Shown: positions 6,630 through 12,916 of the stretch, piece by piece
Numbering within the stretch: position 1 is the first letter of the stretch
How the letters are laid out: every line of letters starts with the position of its first letter
Assembly: GCA_019425005.1 (NCBI GenBank)
Contig: JAHYYK010000051.1
Coordinates: 1-15,207 of the forward strand
Length of the DNA stretch: 15,207 nucleotides
Source: Collinsella sp.
Lineage (GTDB): Bacteria; Actinomycetota; Coriobacteriia; Coriobacteriales; Coriobacteriaceae
Reading direction: 5' to 3'
Translations under genes and position numbers: made by a program
Notes under the pieces: model-generated
What the model saw: only the letters and a program-made list of their open reading frames with translations
Database searches by the model: none
What the model was told of the DNA's origin: nothing

Positions 6630-7697
6630 CTATGCCTCGCGCATGAGCTCGACAAGCTTTTGTTTGGTCACCTTGGCCTGCTCGTTGGCCATATTGCGTT
6701 CGTTTCTAAAGGCCGCATCCGCAACGCTCATCAGGTCGGCATCGGAAATCTCGCCAAGGCCCAGCTCCTCGAGCGTCGTCGGCAGACCAACGCGCTGGCA
6801 AAACACGAGCACCTGATCAAGCTCGGGCGCACGCTCCAGACGCAGCTGCACCACCAGGCCAAATGCCACGGCCTCGCCATGCATGGCCTTGCACTCAGGC
6901 AGAATCGTCAGGCCGTTGGCGATGGCATGCGCCAGCGCCAAACCGCCACCCTCAAAGCCAACGCCCGAAAGCAGAATATTGCACTCGATCAGGCGCTCAA
7001 CCGCTAGTGACATGCGGCCCTTCTTGAGATCGCGCTTGGCAGCGACACCGCACTCCATAAGTGTGTCATAGCAGGCACGAGCCGCAACCAGGGCCATGTG
7101 CCCCGGCGCGCCACCGTGCTCGTTCGCACCTCGCGCCGCGGCGCACGAACGCGCCTCGAAGTACGTTGCCAGCGCGTCGCCCATACCAGCGACCGTCATA
7201 CGCAGTGGGGCCGCCGCGACCACGTTGGTATCGACCACGACCAGGTCCGGATTCTTCTCGAGCATCAGGTAGCGGTCGAACGACCCATCCTCGTGGTACA
7301 GCACCGAAATCGCGCTGCACGGACCGTCCATCGAAGCCGCCGTGGGGCATACGCACAACGGCAGCTCGGCATAAAACGCAACGGCCTTAGCGATATCGAG
7401 CATCTTGCCACCACCGATACCGACTACCATGTCGCAATACTCAGCCCGGGCTTCCTTGGCCATTTCGACAACGGCATCTTCCGTACAGGGACCGTTGTAA
7501 ATTTTAAAGAACGGCTCGCTTAGATCTTCATCCAGAAATCCATCGACGATCTGCCTGCACAGCCGATCCTCGGTGCCCTGGTCAAACAATACATAGGCAG
7601 CGCAGCCCAACCATGACAAATACCTGCCCTGACGCGAAAGTTCGCCCGGCCCCTGAACATACCGGCCGGGACCGCCATAAACCATAGGAAGCGCCAT
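6630..7697 (-). CDS. glycerol dehydrogenase-like metal-dependent dehydrogenase (divergent copy)
   Basis: A 355-aa member of the GldA branch of metal-dependent alcohol dehydrogenases, which oxidise glycerol to dihydroxyacetone with NAD+ or run in reverse. The nucleotide loop GIGGGK is at 93-98, the substrate-side Asp124 lies in SMDGPC, and the metal ligands Asp174, His257 and His273 are all kept. Compared with its neighbour it has lost one residue before the last histidine (ECKAMHGEA against ECHGMYHGEK). It also lacks the usual GADALG C-terminal segment, ending in a Lys/Glu-rich helix. The substrate may therefore differ from glycerol. The ATG at 7697 has only a weak GAAGGGCGG ribosome site; an ATG four codons later is the alternative. 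It follows its paralogue on the same strand behind a terminator and a long hairpin. Confidence 0.85.
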   Translation of the reverse strand: MALPMVYGGPGRYVQGPGELSRQGRYLSWLGCAAYVLFDQGTEDRLCRQIVDGFLDEDLSEPFFKIYNGPCTEDAVVEMAKEARAEYCDMVVGIGGGKMLDIAKAVAFYAELPLCVCPTAASMDGPCSAISVLYHEDGSFDRYLMLEKNPDLVVVDTNVVAAAPLRMTVAGMGDALATYFEARSCAAARGANEHGGAPGHMALVAARACYDTLMECGVAAKRDLKKGRMSLAVERLIECNILLSGVGFEGGGLALAHAIANGLTILPECKAMHGEAVAFGLVVQLRLERAPELDQVLVFCQRVGLPTTLEELGLGEISDADLMSVADAAFRNERNMANEQAKVTKQKLVELMREA

Positions 7698-7713
7698 ACG
7701 CGAATCCGCCCTT

Positions 7714-7732
7714 CATCAAACAAAGATTGATG
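7714..7732. repeat. short inverted repeat in leader of divergent gldA-like gene
   Basis: CATCAA (7714-7719) and TTGATG (7727-7732) are reverse complements around seven bases. The repeat lies 17 bases before the ATG at 7697, so it would fold in the leader close to the ribosome site. It abuts the larger hairpin starting at 7731. Confidence 0.35.
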
Positions 7733-7788
7733 CAAAGCAACCTGTCCCCCCCTGCACCAACTTGTGCATTGGAACAGGTTACTTTGCA
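7731..7788. repeat. long hairpin element with GGGGACAGGT core
   Basis: Arms TGCAAAGCAACCTGT (7731-7745) and ACAGGTTACTTTGCA (7774-7788) pair at 14 of 15 positions. The odd pair would be a G-U wobble in minus-strand RNA. A second stem, TGCAC (7753-7757) and GTGCA (7764-7768), lies inside. On the minus strand the left arm reads GGGGACAGGT at 7749-7740, the same 10 bases found in the hairpin at 15101-15135. Both continue into CTTTG after two variable bases. This suggests a dispersed palindromic element family rather than a gene-specific signal. Confidence 0.6.
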
Positions 7789-7795
7789 CCATAGC

Positions 7796-7831
7796 AAAAA
7801 GGGGCAAAGCCATCTGTCGGCTTTGCCCCTT
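7796..7831 (-). terminator. intrinsic terminator of gldA
   Basis: GGGGCAAAGCC (7801-7811) pairs perfectly with GGCTTTGCCCC (7819-7829) over a 7-base loop, and two further A-T pairs close the base. On the minus strand it is followed by TTTTT (7800-7796). It starts about 13 bases after the gldA stop. This is a classical rho-independent terminator. Confidence 0.92.
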
Positions 7832-7843
7832 CCTTACCTTAGT

Positions 7844-8944
7844 TTACTCATCCATAAGGTAGTAGTGACCCAGTGCGTCGGCACCCAGGATGGCGTTGGC
7901 GACCATCTCAGGCGTCACCTCAAACGGCATGTTGCACATGGTGTCATCGGGCGCGCACGCAGCCTCGGCAACAATCATGGCCTTCTCGCGCGTAAGCTCG
8001 GCAACGCCAAGTTCCTTCATCGTGACCGGCAGGCCCAGCTCAATGCAGAAGCCCAAGACTTCCTCGAGTTTCTCAGTCGGGGCATCCTCGAGTACCAGCT
8101 GGACGATGGTGCCAAAGGCGACCTTCTCGCCGTGATACATGCCGTGGCACTCGGGCAGCATCGTCAGGCCATTGTGGATGGCATGAGCAGCAGCAAGGCC
8201 CGAGCTCTCAAAGCCAATGCCCGAAAGCAGCGTGTTGGCCTCGATGATATGCTCGACGGCAGGCGTCAGCGCACCCTTCTCCAGCGCGACCTTGGCCTTG
8301 ACGCCATCGGCCATAAGCGTCTCGTAGCAGAGCTTGGCGAGCGCCAGGCCGGCCATTCCGCCCTTGCCGCCGGCGCAAGTGCCACCGTCGGCATCATGCG
8401 TCGCCTGGGCCTCAAAGTAGGTTGCGAGCGCATCGCCCATACCGGAAACCGTCAGGCGCACCGGGCTCGCCGCGATAACCGTCGTATCCATAAGAACGAT
8501 ATTGGGGTTCGCCTTAAGGAACAGGTACTTATCGAACTGGCCGTCATCGGTATAGAGCACGGAGAGCGCCGAGCACGGGGCATCGGTCGAAGCGATGGTG
8601 GGGCAAATGATGACCGGAGACTCCAGGTAGTAGGCAACGGCCTTGGCGGTGTCGAGAATCTTGCCGCCACCGACGCCGACGATGATGTCGCAACCATTGT
8701 CGCGAGCAAGCGCAGCCAGGCGATCGACTTCGCCCTTGGAGCACTCGCCGTTAAAGTCCTCAAACAGCAGCTCGGCCTCAGCCTCGGCAAAGCCTCCCTC
8801 GATCTTGGCACCGACGCGCTTCTTGCCCGAAGGCGTCACGATGACGAGGGCCTTAGCGCCGAGCGGCTCGACATAGGAGCCGAGCTTGGCCAGCTCGTCG
8901 GGACCTTGGATGTACTTGCTGGGGCTATTGAAAATTGCAGCCAT
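7844..8944 (-). CDS. gldA: glycerol dehydrogenase
   Basis: NAD-dependent glycerol dehydrogenase, interconverting glycerol and dihydroxyacetone in the cytoplasm. The 366-aa product has the usual length. It shows GVGGGK at 90-95, Asp121 in STDAPC, the metal ligands Asp171, His254 and His271, and the family stretch HGMYHGEKVAFGT. The positions of the three ligands equal those quoted for the E. coli enzyme. It ends in the typical ILGADALGHYY segment. The ATG at 8944 is fixed by homology; the ribosome site (GGGA) is modest. The terminator of the upstream alcohol dehydrogenase gene lies only 31 bases before the ATG and no promoter is visible between them. Expression may therefore depend on read-through or on a promoter inside the upstream gene. 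The divergent paralogue follows downstream. Confidence 0.93.
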   Translation of the reverse strand: MAAIFNSPSKYIQGPDELAKLGSYVEPLGAKALVIVTPSGKKRVGAKIEGGFAEAEAELLFEDFNGECSKGEVDRLAALARDNGCDIIVGVGGGKILDTAKAVAYYLESPVIICPTIASTDAPCSALSVLYTDDGQFDKYLFLKANPNIVLMDTTVIAASPVRLTVSGMGDALATYFEAQATHDADGGTCAGGKGGMAGLALAKLCYETLMADGVKAKVALEKGALTPAVEHIIEANTLLSGIGFESSGLAAAHAIHNGLTMLPECHGMYHGEKVAFGTIVQLVLEDAPTEKLEEVLGFCIELGLPVTMKELGVAELTREKAMIVAEAACAPDDTMCNMPFEVTPEMVANAILGADALGHYYLMDE

Positions 8945-8960
8945 AACTATCCCATTCTCT

Positions 8961-9005
8961 AAAAGAAAAAAGAAAGGGGCTCCGTACGGATACGTGCGGA
9001 GCCCC
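8961..9005 (-). terminator. intrinsic terminator of the Fe-alcohol dehydrogenase gene
   Basis: GGGGCTCCG (8976-8984) pairs with CGGAGCCCC (8997-9005) across 12 bases. On the minus strand a 15-base T-rich tract (8975-8961) follows, broken only by two C. It starts about 23 bases after the stop at 9028 and ends about 17 bases before the gldA ATG. Confidence 0.9.
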
Positions 9006-9027
9006 TCGTTACGATAACAAGAGTCGA

Positions 9028-10251
9028 TTAGAAATCGATGTCGGTGTCGTAGTAGCAGGCCTTGAGAATCTTCTCGAAGTCGGCAGCCTTGGTCTCACGC
9101 GGGTTCTCGGGCGTGCAGGCGTCCTGCTCGGCGTTCGCGGCGATCTCGGGGAGCTTGGCGAGGAACTCCTCCTCGGAAACCATCTGCGGGTTCTCGGCGT
9201 CGACCTTCACGCCACCATTCGCGTAATCCTTGATGGACTGCGGAATGTTGAGCTGGTCATTGAGGTCGCGAATCTTCTGGACGAGCGCAGCGATGAGCTC
9301 CTCGTTGGTCTCGCCGGGAAGGTGCAGGATCTCCTTGGCCACGTAAGCGTAACGCTCAGCAGCACGCGGGTCCTTGGAGTTCCACTGGATAACCTTGCCC
9401 AGGTACATGGCGTTAGCGGCACCGTGGATGATGTGGCCGTTCTCGAAGGCAGCACCGGTCTTGTGAGCCATGGAGTGAACGATGCCGAGCAGGCCCGAGG
9501 AGAAGGCGATACCGGCGATGCACTGAGCCTCGTGCATGTGCTGACGGGCCTCATGGTCGCCAGCATAGGACTTGGGCAGCCACTCGACGATCTCGCGGAT
9601 GCCGTGCAGGGCGTTGGCGTCGGTGAACATAGAGGCGCAGGTGGAAACGTAGGCCTCCATGCAGTGGGTCAGAGCATCCATGCCGGTGTGAGCGCACAGC
9701 TTGGCGGGCATGGTGTAGGTGAGCTCGGGGTCGACGATGGCGACATCAGGGGTGATGTTGAAGTCGGCCAGCGGGTACTTGATGCCCTTGGCGTAGTCGG
9801 TAATGACGGAGAACGCGGTGACCTCGGTAGCGGTGCCGGAGGTAGAGGAGATGGCGCAGAAATGAGCCTTCTGACGCAGCTCCGGGAAGCTGAACGGCTG
9901 GATGATGTTATCGAAGGACTCCTCGGGATACTCGTAGAAGACCCACATGGCCTTAGCGGCATCGATGGGCGAGCCGCCACCGATGGCGATAATCCAGTCG
10001 GGCTCGAACTCGCGCATGGCCTCGGCGCCCTTCATGACCGTCTCGATGGACGGGTCGGACTCGACGCCCTCGAACAGCTTGACCTCGAAACCGCCTTCCT
10101 TAAGGTCGTTCTCGACGTCCTGCAGGAACCCGCCGCGGCGCATAGAGCTGCCGCCAGAAACGATGATGGCCTTCTTGCCCTTGAGGTTCTTCACCTCGTG
10201 GCGAGCGCCCTCACCAAAGTACAGATCGCGAGGATTGGTAAAACGTCCCAT
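9028..10251 (-). CDS. iron-containing alcohol dehydrogenase (group III)
   Basis: A 407-aa Fe-dependent alcohol dehydrogenase of the type that reduces aldehydes or ketones to alcohols with NAD(P)H during fermentation. It opens with the Rossmann-like nucleotide domain, GGGSPID at 91-97, and a TSGTATEVT segment near 137-145. The four metal ligands are Asp192 and His196 (GMDALTHCMEAY), His263 (MAHKTG) and His276 (IIHGAANAM), all in place. The start is the ATG at 10249-10251 with a perfect AGGAGG six bases upstream; a 17-residue extension of the open frame is not family sequence. The strong ribosome site suggests high expression. Substrate (butanol, propanediol, ethanol or other) cannot be read from the sequence. 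It is the first of a series of minus-strand redox genes. Confidence 0.92.
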   Translation of the reverse strand: MGRFTNPRDLYFGEGARHEVKNLKGKKAIIVSGGSSMRRGGFLQDVENDLKEGGFEVKLFEGVESDPSIETVMKGAEAMREFEPDWIIAIGGGSPIDAAKAMWVFYEYPEESFDNIIQPFSFPELRQKAHFCAISSTSGTATEVTAFSVITDYAKGIKYPLADFNITPDVAIVDPELTYTMPAKLCAHTGMDALTHCMEAYVSTCASMFTDANALHGIREIVEWLPKSYAGDHEARQHMHEAQCIAGIAFSSGLLGIVHSMAHKTGAAFENGHIIHGAANAMYLGKVIQWNSKDPRAAERYAYVAKEILHLPGETNEELIAALVQKIRDLNDQLNIPQSIKDYANGGVKVDAENPQMVSEEEFLAKLPEIAANAEQDACTPENPRETKAADFEKILKACYYDTDIDF

Positions 10252-10283
10252 ACTGTGCCTCCTAAACAAGCCCCTCTTAGACT

Positions 10284-10318
10284 TGCGTATATAACGGAGC
10301 ACCCAATTGGCTCCGTTA
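10284..10318 (-). promoter_or_regulatory. inverted repeat and -10 region before the alcohol dehydrogenase gene
   Basis: TAACGGAGC (10292-10300) and GCTCCGTTA (10310-10318) are perfect reverse complements around nine bases; the centre also contains the palindrome CCAATTGG. On the minus strand the downstream arm runs straight into TTATATA, a likely -10 element, about 40 bases before the ATG. No -35 box is clear, so the repeat occupies the place where an activator or repressor would sit. It does not match the Rex consensus I know. The regulator is unknown. Confidence 0.42.
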
Positions 10319-10708
10319 GGACCGGTTTGCGCGTTGCCGGCGATGACAATGCGCGATGTCTAAACGTCTCAACGCTCAGACAAACACTATTTTACCGTTC
10401 TGGTTGGTCAGTTATTCACCTAAAGCCGCCAATGATGAAACGTTTTTTCTATCCCTGAAGACCCTTGTGCGGCATTCATACTCCCAAGCTGGGCAAACGT
10501 TTTATCAAGGTTGACTACATATCCTGGGCAGGACTGTGCCCCTCCAAAATGTGCACCGTTCGCCGCCAAAAATCGACCGTTTGCGGCACCGTGATACCAC
10601 TCGGTCGTCCAAGGTGCCGACATTTGTGCGACATCCGTCTTCGTGGTGCAAAGGTGCAAGTCCAAGTGCGACACCCCCGGTGTGCCACATGCGGGTAAAC
10701 TAGAACCT

Positions 10709-10714
10709 TATATA
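10709..10714 (+). promoter_or_regulatory. possible -10 box of the helical-repeat operon
   Basis: TATATA lies about 38 bases before the ATG at 10752 in a locally AT-rich patch. No good TTGACA-like hexamer is seen 16-18 bases upstream. The position is plausible, but the evidence is weak. Confidence 0.35.
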
Positions 10715-10751
10715 GAGACATTTGAACCCTAACCGCAGCAAAGGAGGCCCC

Positions 10752-11828
10752 ATGGCATTCGATCCCATTCAAGAGGATTGCCATCGCCTCGTTCTTGAGG
10801 CCTTGCGCCGCGACAATATCCCGCTCACCGATGGCACCGCCGTAGAGCGTCTGATGGAACAATTCACCCGCAACCCCGCGCCGCTCATCGTGCATGATCG
10901 CGACCGCGCCGGACATCTCATTGCCAAGGTGGTCGAGGCTGTCGACTACCGCATTCCCTTTATCCCTGACGATACCCAGGCAGAGCAAGAAGAGGGCGCT
11001 GCCGAGAACATGCTTCGCGAGGCAGCCGCGCTCGACCCCACCAACTGGGACGCCCAGCGCATGCTGACCGCCCTCACCGCCAACTCCAACGAGGAGTACG
11101 TACAGTACTTGGTATCTAAGCGCGATGAAGTCGAACACGACCTGGCGCTCAAGATCGCCTCGGCGCAGGACCCCTACGAGCGCGAGGCCGCAGGCGACCT
11201 TATGCGCCGCCCCTACCTGCGCTGGCTTGCCGCCTTGGCATCGCGCGCGCTCATTAGCGGCCGCTACCGCATGTCGCTCGAAGCCGCAAACCGCAGCCTC
11301 GACTTTGCCCCCAACGACCCCGCCGGCGTCCGCCATACTGCGATGCTTGCCATGGCAAAGCTCGAATACCCCGCCGAGGAGCTCAAGCTCTTTCGCTCTG
11401 CCCACTCCGTCCCCTATCTCGCTAACACGCCGCTGCGCCGTCGTCCCAAGGACGCGGAGCGTGACTTGGACCCGTGGACGCTCATCGCGCTGATGAGCGC
11501 AGCCTGGCGCGAGCTGGACTACGAGGGTGCCGAGCACTACCTGCGTATCCTTGCGCGCTCGTGCCCGCACGCAGCCGAGGCGCTCTACTTCCAAACCGAG
11601 TTTCCCGATGGCGTCTATGCCCGCGTCAACGTGGGTGCAGGCTCCACCGACGAGCTCGTCCTTGCACTCTCCGAGGCGACGCCGGTACTGCAGGAGGGCC
11701 TGGGCGCGCCCGACAACGCCAGCTTTGCCGCCTGGGTCGCCACCAACGACATCGTGCGCTCCCAGATCGACGAGCGCATACTGCGGGCGGCCGAGCAGGG
11801 CTTGCCGTTTAAGGGAGGAGACCTCTAA
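10752..11828 (+). CDS. TPR-like helical-repeat protein of unknown function
   Basis: A 358-aa soluble protein rich in Ala, Leu, Glu and Arg, with no signal peptide or membrane segment. Residues from about 85 onward read as paired amphipathic helices. The clearest TPR-like stretch is near 160-220 (PYLRWLAALASRALISGRYRMSLEAANRSLDFAPNDPAGVR by position), resembling the ST7-type TPR arrangement. This implies a protein-binding scaffold rather than an enzyme. The ATG at 10752 has AAGGAGG four bases upstream; an in-frame TTG at 10722 precedes the ribosome site and is rejected. Its stop TAA overlaps the next ATG by one base, so translation of the pair is coupled. I do not recognise a named family. Its position ahead of murT-gatD may hint at an envelope or division role, which is inference only. 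Confidence 0.82.
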   Translation: MAFDPIQEDCHRLVLEALRRDNIPLTDGTAVERLMEQFTRNPAPLIVHDRDRAGHLIAKVVEAVDYRIPFIPDDTQAEQEEGAAENMLREAAALDPTNWDAQRMLTALTANSNEEYVQYLVSKRDEVEHDLALKIASAQDPYEREAAGDLMRRPYLRWLAALASRALISGRYRMSLEAANRSLDFAPNDPAGVRHTAMLAMAKLEYPAEELKLFRSAHSVPYLANTPLRRRPKDAERDLDPWTLIALMSAAWRELDYEGAEHYLRILARSCPHAAEALYFQTEFPDGVYARVNVGAGSTDELVLALSEATPVLQEGLGAPDNASFAAWVATNDIVRSQIDERILRAAEQGLPFKGGDL

Positions 11829-12871
11829 TGGATCCGAGCGTCTACATCCCCGCCTACCTGGAGCGCACCTATCTGGCGTCGCACCCCGAGCTCACCGATG
11901 CAGCACGCGAGCTTGTCCATAACGACATTAGTGCGAATCCCCAAAAGTATGCGCAGTCCGAGCATGCTCAGGCGCTGCTGTCCTATGCCGGTGTTCATCA
12001 CCACCTGCTCGACGAGCTCCATCGCATCGAGGACATGGGCAGCGACGAGGAGTTTGAGCAGACGCGCAACCGCCTGTTCGATGACATGCGCGATGAGCTG
12101 CTCAAGATCGTCCGCGTCGATGGGTTGGCTGTCGATGCCCAGCTGCTCGCCATCATTTTGGCGGACACACCCGTCGACGCCTGTCTGGGCGACCTGATGA
12201 AGCTCGAGGCGACCACGGCCGACTATCTGCAGCAAAGCGTGCCCGGGTTTGACATGGAGACCCCGCACTACTGGGCCAACAGAGTGCTGGCAGACGGTGT
12301 GACGGCTGCCGACCTCACCGTAAGCGAGCCGGCTCTCATCGGGTGGCTCCACACGCTCGAGGCCATCTCGCAGCTGTGCATGGCGAGCGCTCGTTACCGT
12401 GCTGCCGCCAACTATGCCCACCGCGTTCTTAAGGCGGAAGGCTATCCCACCCGAGCCGCAGGCACCGTACTGTTCGCCCTCGCTCGCCTGGAAGACCAAG
12501 ATGGCTTTTTTGCCTTGGCCCACCAGCTCGAAGAGCAGATGGGAGCCGATGCCCTCGAGAACTCCCCCTGGTATCTGCTCGCCCGCACAATCCTGTTGTT
12601 CAAAACCAACAAGATGCGCCCGGCGACACGCGCGCTGCGCGAGTTTGCAAACCGCTGCGAGGGCGGCGCGTTCTTTTTGCTGAACCCCATGTATCAGACG
12701 CCCTACCTTCCCTGCCGGCCCGAACCGCACGACCCCTGGGACCTTTCGCACCAGGCGGTTTGGGAGGCCGACGGCATCATCTCGGATACTCCCGACTTTG
12801 CCCCCTGGGCCAACGCTTGCGAAGACGTATCGCAGCTTGCCCAGGAATTTGCGCGCCGTTACGGCTTTTAA
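11828..12871 (+). CDS. second TPR-like helical-repeat protein, coupled to the first
   Basis: A 347-aa mostly helical cytoplasmic protein. Its start overlaps the upstream stop as TAATG, with a GGGAGGAG ribosome site inside the end of the upstream gene. Residues 185-275 look like TPR pairs (for example ARYRAAANYAHRVLKAEGYP). The N-terminal half has a long acidic helical stretch (about 60-95). It shares general style, length and position with the first protein, so the two may be distant paralogues or form one complex. No catalytic motif is evident. The fused murT-gatD gene follows after 45 bases on the same strand, probably in the same transcript. The function is unknown. Confidence 0.82.
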   Translation: MDPSVYIPAYLERTYLASHPELTDAARELVHNDISANPQKYAQSEHAQALLSYAGVHHHLLDELHRIEDMGSDEEFEQTRNRLFDDMRDELLKIVRVDGLAVDAQLLAIILADTPVDACLGDLMKLEATTADYLQQSVPGFDMETPHYWANRVLADGVTAADLTVSEPALIGWLHTLEAISQLCMASARYRAAANYAHRVLKAEGYPTRAAGTVLFALARLEDQDGFFALAHQLEEQMGADALENSPWYLLARTILLFKTNKMRPATRALREFANRCEGGAFFLLNPMYQTPYLPCRPEPHDPWDLSHQAVWEADGIISDTPDFAPWANACEDVSQLAQEFARRYGF

Positions 12872-12916
12872 CGGCACAATCGCCACGACCATGTCATTTA
12901 CGTTAGGAACGACTTC

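Larger units (their letters stand above)
10264..10751. other. gene-free divergent spacer with degenerate repeats
   Basis: About 490 bases separate the alcohol dehydrogenase start from the helical-repeat gene. Two copies of AAACGTTT occur at 10438-10445 and 10495-10502. Other features are a GGGCA/TGCCC hairpin near 10526-10541, GCCGC/GCGGC arms at 10562-10566 and 10583-10587, and an ACACC/GGTGT hairpin at 10671-10683. The stretch 10600-10690 is full of short GTGC/GCAC words. Open frames of 77 and 84 codons here have no ribosome site and unnatural composition. Apart from promoter-like ends I see no gene. The stretch may carry a decayed or dispersed non-coding element. Confidence 0.5.

Noticed and set aside
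7727..8962. 411-codon open frame antisense to gldA
   Set aside because: It begins inside the hairpin element and crosses two terminators; no family resemblance.
10420..10674. 84-codon minus-strand frame in the long spacer
   Set aside because: Starts with GTG without a ribosome site and has a random-looking composition; it also overlaps repeat-like sequence.
10465..10698. 77-codon plus-strand frame in the long spacer
   Set aside because: Cysteine- and arginine-rich, with no ribosome site; more likely non-coding.
10515..11594. 359-codon open frame antisense to the first helical-repeat gene
   Set aside because: Low-complexity reversed codons; the plus-strand gene has a perfect ribosome site and coupling to the next gene.
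11825..12892. 355-codon open frame antisense to the second helical-repeat gene
   Set aside because: Same shadow effect; no start signal, and its limits track those of the true gene.
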